NCBI GenBank assembly: GCA_001580565.1
Contig: LRBF01000022.1
Span: forward strand, 1 to 49,176
DNA: 49,176 nucleotides
Reading direction: 5' to 3'
Source of the DNA: Caballeronia megalochromosomata
Lineage (GTDB): Bacteria > Pseudomonadota > Gammaproteobacteria > Burkholderiales > Burkholderiaceae
In this document: positions 8,077-15,402 of the stretch, piece after piece
Position numbering within the stretch: the first letter of the stretch is position 1
Layout of the letters: every line of letters begins with the position of its first letter
Notes under the pieces: generated by a model
Told to the model about the DNA's origin: nothing
The model's database searches: none
The model's input: the letters and a program-made list of their open reading frames with translations, nothing else
Program-made: the position numbers and the translations under genes

Positions 8077-9492
8077 ATGATCGAACTCAAGCTGGAGCGC
8101 GGCACGCGGCAGGCGCCGACGCTCGTCGAACAACTGGTGCGTGCGTTTTCCTCGGCGATCGAGGAGCAGACGCTGCGCGCGGGCGCGCTCTTGCCATCGG
8201 TGCGGCGTCTGGCCGAGGCCGAAAGTCTCAGCACGTTCACGGTGACAGAGGCATACGGCAGGCTCGTCTCGATGGGCCTCGTCACCGCACGGCGTGGCTC
8301 GGGCTACCGCGTGGCCGCGCGCGGGCGCAGCGAGCGAGTGCGGGCCGTGGAATGGCAGCCGCCGAGCCTCACCGCGACGTGGCTTCTGTCGGATGTATTC
8401 GCCGATCATTCCGTGCCGATCAAATCCGGCTGCGGCTGGCTGCCGAACGAATGGGTCAACGAGGGCGGCCTGCAGCATGCGCTGCGCGCGGTGAGCCGCG
8501 TGCCGGCGGCGCGCATCGCGGATTACGGGCATCCGTACGGCTTCGCGCCGCTGCGCGAGCGGATCGCGGAGCAGATGGACCGCCACGGCCTGCCGGTCGA
8601 TGCCGCGTCGAACGTGCTGCTGACCGCGGGCGCGACGCAGGCGCTCGATCTCATCGTGCGCACGCTGTTGCGTCCGGGCGATGCGGTCGTCGTCGAAGAC
8701 CCGGGCTACTGCAATCTCCTGCAGATTCTGCGGCTGGCCGGGCTCGCGGTGCATGGCGTGCCGCGCACCGCCGCGGGCATCGATACGGACGTGTTCGAGC
8801 GCATCGTCATCGAGCATCGGCCGAAAGCGGTTTTTCTCAACACGACTTTGCAGAACCCGACGGGCGCTACTTTCGGCATGGCGTCGGCGTTTCGTCTGAT
8901 GCAGATCGCGGAACGTCACGGCCTGTGGGTCGTCGAGGACGATGTGAATCGCGAGCTCGCCCCGCCCGGCGCGCCTTTGCTCGCGGCGATGGAAGGGCTG
9001 AGTCGCGTGCTGTACGTCGGCGGCTTTGCGAAGACGATCACGCCCGCGTTGCGCTGCGGCTATGTCGTCGCGGAACGCGATGTGTTGCGCGAGCTGGCGC
9101 GCACGAAGATGGCCGTGGGGCTGACGTCATCGGAGGCGACGGAGCGCATCGTCGAGAAAGTGCTGACGGAAGGGCGCTACGCGCGGCATGTGGAATTCGT
9201 CGTGGAAAAGCTCAAGGACGCGCATGCGCTTGTGGAGGACCGCATGGATGCATTGGGCGTCGAGTTGTTTCGGCGGCCGCGTGCGGGCCTGTTCGTGTGG
9301 GGTGCGTTGCCGATCGATCCCGCGGAAGGCAGCGCGGTCGCGACGCGCGCATTGCAGCACGGCATATGGCTCGCGCCCGGCTCGTATTTCCGTCCCGACG
9401 ACGCGGAAAGCGCGTGCTTTCGATTTAACGTCCCTTATTCAGCGGACGATGCGCTTTGGACATTTCTCGAAAGAACGATCAAAGGCTTTTGA
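8077..9492 (+). CDS. MocR-family (GntR-HTH/aminotransferase) transcriptional regulator
   Basis: 471 residues. The N-terminal GntR winged helix (about 1-80) is visible in LLPSVRRLAEAESLSTFTVTEAYGRLVSMGLVTARRGSGYRV. A fold-type I aminotransferase-like domain follows, with TAGATQALDLIVRTLLRPGD, the VEDPGY segment and GGFAKTITPALRCGY, whose lysine would hold PLP. The start is placed at MIELKLERG because the upstream in-frame extension is unlike the family. MocR proteins sense PLP or amino compounds rather than catalysing transamination. The target is most likely the divergent aminotransferase gene. Confidence 0.92.
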   Translation: MIELKLERGTRQAPTLVEQLVRAFSSAIEEQTLRAGALLPSVRRLAEAESLSTFTVTEAYGRLVSMGLVTARRGSGYRVAARGRSERVRAVEWQPPSLTATWLLSDVFADHSVPIKSGCGWLPNEWVNEGGLQHALRAVSRVPAARIADYGHPYGFAPLRERIAEQMDRHGLPVDAASNVLLTAGATQALDLIVRTLLRPGDAVVVEDPGYCNLLQILRLAGLAVHGVPRTAAGIDTDVFERIVIEHRPKAVFLNTTLQNPTGATFGMASAFRLMQIAERHGLWVVEDDVNRELAPPGAPLLAAMEGLSRVLYVGGFAKTITPALRCGYVVAERDVLRELARTKMAVGLTSSEATERIVEKVLTEGRYARHVEFVVEKLKDAHALVEDRMDALGVELFRRPRAGLFVWGALPIDPAEGSAVATRALQHGIWLAPGSYFRPDDAESACFRFNVPYSADDALWTFLERTIKGF

Positions 9493-9494
9493 AG

Positions 9495-9524
9495 CGGACA
9501 CGACAATTCAAATCGCCGTGTCCG
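9495..9524. terminator. Hairpin between convergent genes
   Basis: CGGACACG (9495-9502) pairs perfectly with CGTGTCCG (9517-9524) around a 14-nt loop, 2 bases after the MocR stop codon. It is followed on the plus strand by the imperfect T-tract TCTGTTTGATATTTAT. It could serve the MocR gene and, weakly, the convergent small gene that ends at 9537. Confidence 0.55.
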
Positions 9525-9536
9525 TCTGTTTGATAT

Positions 9537-9797
9537 TTATTGCGCCACTTGAGACGAAGCAGAAGCGGAAACCTGTCCGCGCTGATTTTGCGCAGTGCGT
9601 TCCGTATTGCCGAAATCATCGCGTCCCTGCACGGCTTCTTCCGCCGCGAAGGTTTGCGCGCTGACGCCATGCTGCGAAGCGGGCGCACCGACATCGGGAC
9701 GATAATGCGGCGCCGGGCCATAACCGCTTGCAAATGCCGAACCGGCGAAAAGAGAACTCAATGCAAAAGCAAAGCCCACTACGAGTCGCTTGTTCAC
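9537..9797 (-). CDS. Small secreted protein of unknown function
   Basis: 86 residues from a GTG start with a GGAG ribosome site 7 bases upstream. An N-terminal signal peptide (VNKRLVVGFAFALSSLFAGSAFA, cleavage after AFA) precedes a hydrophilic, Gln/Ala/Ser-rich mature part of about 63 residues without cysteines. I do not recognise a domain. It resembles the many small periplasmic proteins of Burkholderia, but its sequence lacks the TRAQVR motif of DUF4148. An ATG further upstream in frame would extend it by 19 residues and destroy the signal peptide. Confidence 0.65.
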   Translation of the reverse strand: MNKRLVVGFAFALSSLFAGSAFASGYGPAPHYRPDVGAPASQHGVSAQTFAAEEAVQGRDDFGNTERTAQNQRGQVSASASSQVAQ

Positions 9798-9963
9798 GAG
9801 AATGCTCCAACGAAAATAAAGGGAGATGCAGTTGGCTGGCAGTAGCAACCGCAATCGGAGAAACGCGTCGTTCGTTACGAAACGCCCCCGACATGTGAAC
9901 GCAGTGTAGAAGGACTGAGCGATTTTTTAATCGCACGAAAAGCCAATTGAGTTTTCGCCGATC

Positions 9964-10518
9964 TCAAACAATGGGATTGCGCGACTCTGGCGCGTTCGTT
10001 GCGGCTTTCGCGGCGCGTTTGCGCGGTGCGGCAGGCGCGGCTGCTTTCTTCTTCGCTGCGGGCGCGCTCTTTTGCGCGGTCTTGGCTGCCTTCACAGCCG
10101 TCTTTTTAGCCGCCGCTTTCTTGCCAGCCGCCTTCGGTTTGACCGCGTTCTCCGCGCCTTCCGCATCGATCAGAAACTTGCTGCGGTCCTTCACATTTGC
10201 AATCCACGCGGGCGGCCGGGCCCAGCCGCTCCACGTCTCGCCCGTCTTCGGATTGCGATACTTCGCCGGCAACTTGCCTTTCTTCGCGAGCTTCGTCATT
10301 GCCTGGTGGCGACCTGCGGGCGCGGGCAACGTGACCTGCGGCTTCGCGGCGCGTTTGACCTTTCTGCCGTGCCGGTCGATATCCGCGGTCGTGAGGCCGT
10401 GCTTTTCCATCATCGCGCGGATGTCGTCGAGCACGGTTTGCGCGCGGTTCGCGATCAGCCGCTCGGCCTGCGCCTGCAGTTTTTTCAGCTTTGCCTGCAT
10501 CTGCTTGAGTGTCGCCAT
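9964..10518 (-). CDS. H-NS family nucleoid protein with Lys/Ala-rich tail
   Basis: 184 residues, about twice the length of small Burkholderia H-NS proteins. Residues 1-50 form the coiled-coil oligomerisation region (MATLKQMQAKLKKLQAQAERL...). The DNA-binding motif YRNPKTGETWSGWARPPAWI lies near 87-106. From about residue 125 the protein is almost only Lys, Ala and Pro (PKAAGKKAAAKKTAVKAAK...), resembling the histone H1 tail found in some beta-proteobacterial nucleoid proteins. It likely binds AT-rich or curved DNA and silences genes, with the tail adding nonspecific DNA compaction. A GAGGAG site precedes the ATG. It is encoded downstream of hpnR on the same strand. Confidence 0.93.
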   Translation of the reverse strand: MATLKQMQAKLKKLQAQAERLIANRAQTVLDDIRAMMEKHGLTTADIDRHGRKVKRAAKPQVTLPAPAGRHQAMTKLAKKGKLPAKYRNPKTGETWSGWARPPAWIANVKDRSKFLIDAEGAENAVKPKAAGKKAAAKKTAVKAAKTAQKSAPAAKKKAAAPAAPRKRAAKAATNAPESRNPIV

Positions 10519-10560
10519 CGCAGTCTCCTCTCTTGTCGGTTTTGCGTGTGGGCGAGGGCG

Positions 10561-12099
10561 CTAATCGGTGCCCATTCTCGTTTCATCGACGAACTTCTCG
10601 GTCGCATCGTCGATGCGGCGCGACTTGCGTCCTGCGGGCCCGTGGACATAGATCGCCTTGACGCTGACCGATGCATCCGGCGCGGGCGGCGGCGTCATCG
10701 GGTAGCGAACCTCGCGCGCATGATCGGCGAGTTGCAGACGCGGATCGAACACCGAATTGAAACGCCACAGCATGCGCACGAAATTCGTCTGCCCGCGTGT
10801 CAGCAAATGCACGGCCTGACCCGCCGCGCCGCGCAACGCGGCCCAGCCCATGTGCTTGCGATTGAGCACCTGCTGCGTGCGCACGAGTTCCGCATAGAAC
10901 TCGGGCAAGGGCAGGCGCGTCGGCAAGACCGCGTGCTGAATGTCGTAGAGCCGGTAATCGAGGCTCGTGAGACGCCGCTGTTCGCGCAGCCAGATTTCAG
11001 TGCCGGGATAGGGCGTGTTCACGCTGATGTTCACGATCTCCGGAATGTCGAGGCACCATTGCCGCACGGTTTCGAAGCGCGCGCGGTCCCATTCGGGATC
11101 GGCGATGAGATTGATCGCGACGGTAATGCCCAGCGAGCGCGCGAATTCGAGCGCTTCGAAATTCTTGTCGAGCGTGATGCGTTTGCGAAATGCTTTCAGT
11201 CCTTCGGCGTCGATCGCTTCCATGCCGATGAACATGTACTGCAAGCCGAGTGTGCGCCAGAAACGGAACACGTCCTTGTTGCGCAGGAGCACGTCGCCGC
11301 GCGTTTCGAGGTAGTACTTCTTGCGGATGCCGCGCCGCTCGATCGCACGGCCGATTTCCATGCCGTGTTCCGCGTGCACGAACGCGACATCGTCGACGAT
11401 GAACACGCCCGGTTCGCGTATCGACGCCAGTTCGTCCGCAATGACCTCGGGACTGCGCGAACGATAACTTCGCCCGTAGAACGTCCACGCGCTGCAGAAC
11501 GTGCAATCCCACGGACAGCCGCGCGCGAATTCGATCGACGCGCACGGGTCCAGCGTGCCGATGAAATATTTGCGCCGATGTCGCAGCAGATCGCGCGCGG
11601 GCCGCATATCGTCGAGGCTTTCGACGAAGCGCGGCGGCGGTCCCGAGCCTTCGCGCGTGACCGCGCCGGGCACGGCGAGCAGGTCGCTCTTCGTCGCGGC
11701 CGCGTGAAGCAGCGCGTTCACCGATGCCTCGCCTTCGCCTTTCAACACGCAATCGATCGCGCCTTCGGCATGACTCAGCATGTCGCTCGCGGTGAACGAC
11801 GCACTATGCCCGCCCACGAACACGAAACAATGCGGCAACAGCGCCTTCACCGCTTTGGCGAGATCGATGATTTCAGGAATGTTGGCCAGATAGTTGCCGG
11901 ACAGGCAGAGCGCATCGGGGCGCCATGTGCGCAAGAGGCGGTCGAGGTCGCGGTGCGTTTCGACTTGCAGATCGATCAGACGGACATTGTGTCCCGCCTG
12001 ACGCACGGCCGCCGCCACGGTTTCGAGCCCGAGCGGCTCGAGGCGGAGGAATACGCGGGTGTACATCAGGCCGCTGGGATGAACGGCGAGCACTTTCAT
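10561..12099 (-). CDS. hpnR: B12-binding radical SAM protein, probable hopanoid C-3 methylase HpnR
   Basis: 512 residues. The N-terminal cobalamin-binding region (about 1-130) starts MKVLAVHPSGLMYTRVFLRL. The radical SAM core carries the cluster motif GCPWDCTFC, with Cys195, Cys199 and Cys202, followed by SAWTFYGRSYRSRSPE, which I associate with HpnR. HpnR adds a methyl group at C-3 of the hopanoid A ring, using SAM as radical source and methyl donor and cobalamin as carrier. The ribosome site is GAGGAG. No other hopanoid gene (shc, hpnC-H) is in this window, so it stands alone. The alternative is another B12 radical-SAM methylase of the same class; the family assignment is secure, the exact substrate less so. 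Confidence 0.8.
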   Translation of the reverse strand: MKVLAVHPSGLMYTRVFLRLEPLGLETVAAAVRQAGHNVRLIDLQVETHRDLDRLLRTWRPDALCLSGNYLANIPEIIDLAKAVKALLPHCFVFVGGHSASFTASDMLSHAEGAIDCVLKGEGEASVNALLHAAATKSDLLAVPGAVTREGSGPPPRFVESLDDMRPARDLLRHRRKYFIGTLDPCASIEFARGCPWDCTFCSAWTFYGRSYRSRSPEVIADELASIREPGVFIVDDVAFVHAEHGMEIGRAIERRGIRKKYYLETRGDVLLRNKDVFRFWRTLGLQYMFIGMEAIDAEGLKAFRKRITLDKNFEALEFARSLGITVAINLIADPEWDRARFETVRQWCLDIPEIVNISVNTPYPGTEIWLREQRRLTSLDYRLYDIQHAVLPTRLPLPEFYAELVRTQQVLNRKHMGWAALRGAAGQAVHLLTRGQTNFVRMLWRFNSVFDPRLQLADHAREVRYPMTPPPAPDASVSVKAIYVHGPAGRKSRRIDDATEKFVDETRMGTD

Positions 12100-12243
12100 G
12101 GACTCTCCTCGCGGGAAAGCATTACATCGTGCGGATCACTTCTCCATTCGTGCACGGACTTCAGCGAACAGGAATGCGAAGGCCGTGATCATTCTACTGT
12201 CGGCTGGTGCGCGTTGCTTTAATGCGTGCCGGCGCTTCGAGGT

Positions 12244-13032
12244 TCAATTCCTGATCGCGACGAACGCGGCGGTTTCGTAAGGCACGGTGACGTCGGGCTT
12301 GCCGCGGAGTTCGGGTTCGGTATCGATCAGATTGCGCACGGCTGCATCGATTTCGGCGCGCGCGCTTTCGGGCAATGAAGCGATGAAACTCGTCGAGCGC
12401 ACGCGATGCACGATCACGTCTTCGGGCGAACCCGTGTGTCCGAGCGAGAAATGCGTTTCCGCGAGCGGACCAAAGCCTTCATGCACAAACGCGTGACGCC
12501 ATGCGCCCGTGTAATAGCGCGGCGCATCGCCTTCGTACTGGTTGACGATGGCGTCGAGCTTCGCAACCCACGGCACGCGCGCATCGCGCAGATTCCACAC
12601 GAGGCCGAGGCGGCCGCCCGGTTTCAGCACGCGATGAATCTCGTCGAGCGCCGCGCGGTTCGCGAACCAGTGAAACGACTGCGCGCACACGACGACATCG
12701 ACCGATGCGTCCGCAAGCGGCATCGACTGCGCCGTGCCCGCGAGCGCCTGCACATCAGGTAGCGCGGCCGCGAGCCTGGCGCGCATCGAATCGACCGGCT
12801 CGACCGCGATCACGCGCGCACCCGTCTGCACGAGACGCGGCGTGAACTTGCCCGTGCCCGCGCCGAGATCGACGACGCTCGCGCCCGGCGCAAGCCCGAG
12901 CGTACCGGTGAGCCAGCCCGCGAGCTCGGGCGGATAATCGGGCCGCCCGCGCACGTAGCTATCCGCATTGGCCGTATAGCCGTGCATGGCTGCGCGATGC
13001 ACACCGGATCGATCGTTCGCGGGCTGCGTCAT
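12244..13032 (-). CDS. Class I SAM-dependent methyltransferase
   Basis: 262 residues. SAM-binding motif I is VVDLGAGTGKFTPRLVQTGARVIAVEP, followed by a post-motif DVVVCAQSFHWF and LKPGGRLGLVWNLRD, typical of Methyltransf_11/UbiE-like enzymes. The YxxGRPDYPPEL segment near the N-terminus is common in this group of unassigned small-molecule methyltransferases. Its ATG begins 5 bases after the stop codon of the solute-binding protein gene, so the two are probably cotranscribed. The substrate is unknown. Confidence 0.9.
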   Translation of the reverse strand: MTQPANDRSGVHRAAMHGYTANADSYVRGRPDYPPELAGWLTGTLGLAPGASVVDLGAGTGKFTPRLVQTGARVIAVEPVDSMRARLAAALPDVQALAGTAQSMPLADASVDVVVCAQSFHWFANRAALDEIHRVLKPGGRLGLVWNLRDARVPWVAKLDAIVNQYEGDAPRYYTGAWRHAFVHEGFGPLAETHFSLGHTGSPEDVIVHRVRSTSFIASLPESARAEIDAAVRNLIDTEPELRGKPDVTVPYETAAFVAIRN

Positions 13033-13037
13033 GTGCG

Positions 13038-13817
13038 TTACTCGCCGTAGATATCGAAGTCGAAGTACTTCTGCTCGATACGCTTATAAGTGCCGTCCTT
13101 GATCATCGCCGCGATGGCGCCGTCGAGCTTTTCCTTCAGGTCGGTGTCTTCCTTGCGCAAGCCGATTGCCGTGCCGGGTCCGAAGATCGCGCTGTCTTCC
13201 AGCGCGCCGCCCGCGAAGCCGTAGGGCTTGCCGCGCGGCGTATCGAGAAAGCCGCGTTCGGCTTGCACGGCGTTTTGCAGCGACGCGTCGAGACGGCCGG
13301 CGAGCAGATCCTGATAGACCTGGTCCTGATCCGCATAGGACACGACCTTCACGCCTTTCGCGCCCCAATGCACCTTCGCGTAGGTTTCCTGCATCGAACC
13401 TTGCTCGACGCCGACCGTCTTGCCCGCAAGCGCGTCCGCCGTCGGCTGAATGTTCGAATCGCGTTTGGCGACGAGGCGCGTGGGCACATGGAAGAGCTTG
13501 CTGGAGAACGCGATCTGCTTGACGCGTGCGGGCGTCATCGACATCGTGGAGAGGACGCCGTCGAACTTGCGCGACTTGAGGCCCGGAATCATGCCGTCGA
13601 ATGCATTCTCGACCCACACGCATTTCGCGTTGAGACGCCGGCAGAGTTCATTGCCGACATCGATGTCGAAGCCGACCAGCGTGCCGTCGGGTGCCTTCGC
13701 TTCGAAAGGCGGATAACTTGCATCGACACCGAAGCGGATAGTCGACCATTCCTTTGCATGCGCTCCGATCGATACGGTCAGCAGCGAACCCAACAACACC
13801 GTCAACAGCCTCTTCAC
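13038..13817 (-). CDS. Periplasmic amino-acid binding protein (ArgT/HisJ-like)
   Basis: 259 residues. The signal peptide MKRLLTVLLGSLLTVSIGAHA is followed by the SBP_bac_3 fold: IRFGVDASYPPFEAKAPDGT, GFDIDVGNELCRRLNAKC (a cysteine pair as in LAO/HisJ proteins) and WVENAFDGMIPGLKSRKFDGV. The family binds basic or polar amino acids for an ABC importer. No permease or ATPase gene is adjacent, so it is an orphan that must work with a transporter encoded elsewhere. A methyltransferase gene follows after 5 bases. Confidence 0.92.
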   Translation of the reverse strand: MKRLLTVLLGSLLTVSIGAHAKEWSTIRFGVDASYPPFEAKAPDGTLVGFDIDVGNELCRRLNAKCVWVENAFDGMIPGLKSRKFDGVLSTMSMTPARVKQIAFSSKLFHVPTRLVAKRDSNIQPTADALAGKTVGVEQGSMQETYAKVHWGAKGVKVVSYADQDQVYQDLLAGRLDASLQNAVQAERGFLDTPRGKPYGFAGGALEDSAIFGPGTAIGLRKEDTDLKEKLDGAIAAMIKDGTYKRIEQKYFDFDIYGE

Positions 13818-13898
13818 GATAGTCCCTTCTTTCTATGAGTATTTGAGTGTAGGCGGCGCGAGCCGCCGCTGAGGATTATAGAGGCGTGTGTGGGGTCC

Positions 13899-13935
13899 AA
13901 AAAGAAAACGGCCGCGAGAACAAATCGCGGCCGTT
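13899..13935 (-). terminator. Rho-independent terminator of the hsp20 pair
   Basis: AACGGCCGCGA (13907-13917) pairs perfectly with TCGCGGCCGTT (13925-13935). On the minus strand it is followed by TTTTCTTTTT. It is placed about 33 bases beyond the second hsp20 stop codon, ending the heat-shock operon before the solute-binding protein gene. Confidence 0.88.
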
Positions 13936-13967
13936 CGAATCGAGACTGATGGCGTTGCTTCCGGCGC

Positions 13968-14372
13968 TCAGCCCGCGCGCACTTCGACGCGGCGCGGACG
14001 CGCTTCTTCGCGACGCGGAATCGTGAGCCTGAGCACGCCGTTGGTGAGATTCGCGTCGATCTTCGCGGTGTCGAAGTCGTCGCTCACCGTGAAGGCGCGC
14101 GCGAAACGCGGTGCGCGCAATTCAGCGTGATGCACGCGCACGGCGCCCGGCACGGGCAGTTCCGCTTCGGCTTCGATGGTGAGGCGGGCATCGTGCACCT
14201 TCACGTCGAGCTTCTCGCGCGACACGCCGGGCAGATCGGCCCACAGCGTGATGCCGTGACTGTCCTCGACGATATCGACCGCGGGCGTCACCGTGGCGCG
14301 GCGTACCGCGTCTTCGTTCTTGCGCGCGACTTCGTTCGTGCCTTGCGGGGCGACTTGCGTATTCTCGGTCAT
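13968..14372 (-). CDS. Hsp20/alpha-crystallin small heat-shock protein (second of pair)
   Basis: 134 residues. The start is at MTENTQVAPQG, just inside the end of the preceding gene cluster. The alpha-crystallin domain spans about 40-130, with TPAVDIVEDSHGITLWADLPGV at its start and NGVLRLTIPRRE (the GVL motif before the last strand) at its end. It is an ATP-independent holdase that binds unfolding proteins. It lies 13 bases after the stop codon of the first hsp20 gene; the two probably form mixed oligomers as paired class A-like small Hsps do. Confidence 0.93.
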   Translation of the reverse strand: MTENTQVAPQGTNEVARKNEDAVRRATVTPAVDIVEDSHGITLWADLPGVSREKLDVKVHDARLTIEAEAELPVPGAVRVHHAELRAPRFARAFTVSDDFDTAKIDANLTNGVLRLTIPRREEARPRRVEVRAG

Positions 14373-14385
14373 GATGTGTTCCCTC

Positions 14386-14820
14386 TTACTGGATGGTGAT
14401 CGCGCGCGGCTTCGACGCTTCGCGCTTGCCGATGGTGATGGACAGCGTGCCGTCCTCATAGCGCGCTTCGACCTTGTCGGCGTCGGCGTTCTGCGGCAGT
14501 TCGATCACGCGGCGAAAGCTGCCGGTGAAGCGCTCTTTCGCATAGGTGCGGGCGCCTTCCACGGTTGCTTGCGCCTTGCGCTCGCCGCTGATGGTGAGCG
14601 TGCCTTTGTCGACGGTCACATCGAGCGAAGCGGGTTCGACGCCCGGCGCGAATGCGACGATATGAATCGCCTCATCCGTGCTCCCAATATTCAGGCGAGG
14701 GAAAGCATCCGCGCGGCTCGAACGAATGCTGGAAGGAAGATTGCCGAAGAGCGAGGACACGTGCCGCTGCACGCGATCCAGTTCCGAGAACACGTCGCCG
14801 CCAAAATAAAAGTCACTCAT
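14386..14820 (-). CDS. Hsp20/alpha-crystallin small heat-shock protein (first of pair)
   Basis: 144 residues from MSDFYFGGDVFSELDRVQ. The N-terminal arm (about 1-45) is the variable oligomerisation segment. The alpha-crystallin domain follows with FPRLNIGSTDEAIHIVAFAPGVEPASLDVTV and ends in YEDGTLSITIGKRE. It has a chaperone holdase role. It leads a two-gene operon with the downstream hsp20 and has its own upstream control region with a possible heat-shock promoter. Confidence 0.93.
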   Translation of the reverse strand: MSDFYFGGDVFSELDRVQRHVSSLFGNLPSSIRSSRADAFPRLNIGSTDEAIHIVAFAPGVEPASLDVTVDKGTLTISGERKAQATVEGARTYAKERFTGSFRRVIELPQNADADKVEARYEDGTLSITIGKREASKPRAITIQ

Positions 14821-14866
14821 GGTCGAGTCTCCGATAGTGCGGCCCAACGAGGCCGGCAGCAGGATG

Positions 14867-14932
14867 TTGAAACGACAGCGCGCTTTGCCGCTGCCCTTGC
14901 ATCCAAAGTAGGTGCGAAGGCTATCGTTTCAA
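14867..14932 (-). promoter_or_regulatory. Candidate heat-shock promoter region with inverted repeat
   Basis: On the minus strand TTGAAA (14932-14927) resembles a sigma-32 -35 box, with CCTACTTT about 14 bases further as a poor -10 (5 of 8 consensus bases). TTGAAACGA (14867-14875) and TCGTTTCAA (14924-14932) also form a perfect 9-bp inverted repeat 48 bp apart. The predicted leader of about 80 nt is long enough for a folded RNA thermometer, but I could not recognise a ROSE element by eye. Confidence 0.35.
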
Positions 14933-15024
14933 TACCGGAGCGCTATGTTTCCAGTGCGATTTATTTTCGCGTGGCGGCTCTTGAAAGGCGCCGAAGCGCG
15001 CTTATATCGGTCCGAATGCGCGCT

Positions 15025-15402
15025 TCAGCGTGACGCCAGATCACCCTGATAGTAGCCCGCGAAACGCGCGAACTGCCGTTCGGCATCCGCGACATCCACA
15101 CCTTCCTTCAGTACTGCGCTCGAAAACCCGGTTCGCTCCATCTGTACGAGTTGATCGATCAGCACGTCGCCCGTCGCGCGCAAGTCTCCTTTGAAGCCCA
15201 GACGCCGGCGCAGCAGATATGCCTGGCTATAGGCACGGCCATCGGTGAAATGCGGAAAGTGCAGTTCGACGCGATCGATTTGCGCCAGACGATCTTCCAG
15301 TGATCGAGGATCATCGTCGTTCGCGAGCATCGCGACACGTTCGTCCTGGTTCGCTTCGTGTTCCCGGTGGGGAAGAATTCGCATCCGTTGAATGCCGTTC
15401 AT
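15025..15402 (-). CDS. DUF934 protein of sulfite reductase operon
   Basis: 125 residues. DRVELHFPHFTDGRAYSQAYLLRRRLGFKGDLRATGDVL is the conserved DUF934 core. The gene overlaps the 3' end of the sulfite reductase gene by 4 bases (ATGA), the standard arrangement in proteobacterial assimilatory sulfate operons. Its molecular role is not established; context makes it an accessory to sulfite reduction. The cysH/cysD/cysN genes that commonly follow in Burkholderia are absent here, and the next genes are hsp20. Confidence 0.92.
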   Translation of the reverse strand: MNGIQRMRILPHREHEANQDERVAMLANDDDPRSLEDRLAQIDRVELHFPHFTDGRAYSQAYLLRRRLGFKGDLRATGDVLIDQLVQMERTGFSSAVLKEGVDVADAERQFARFAGYYQGDLASR

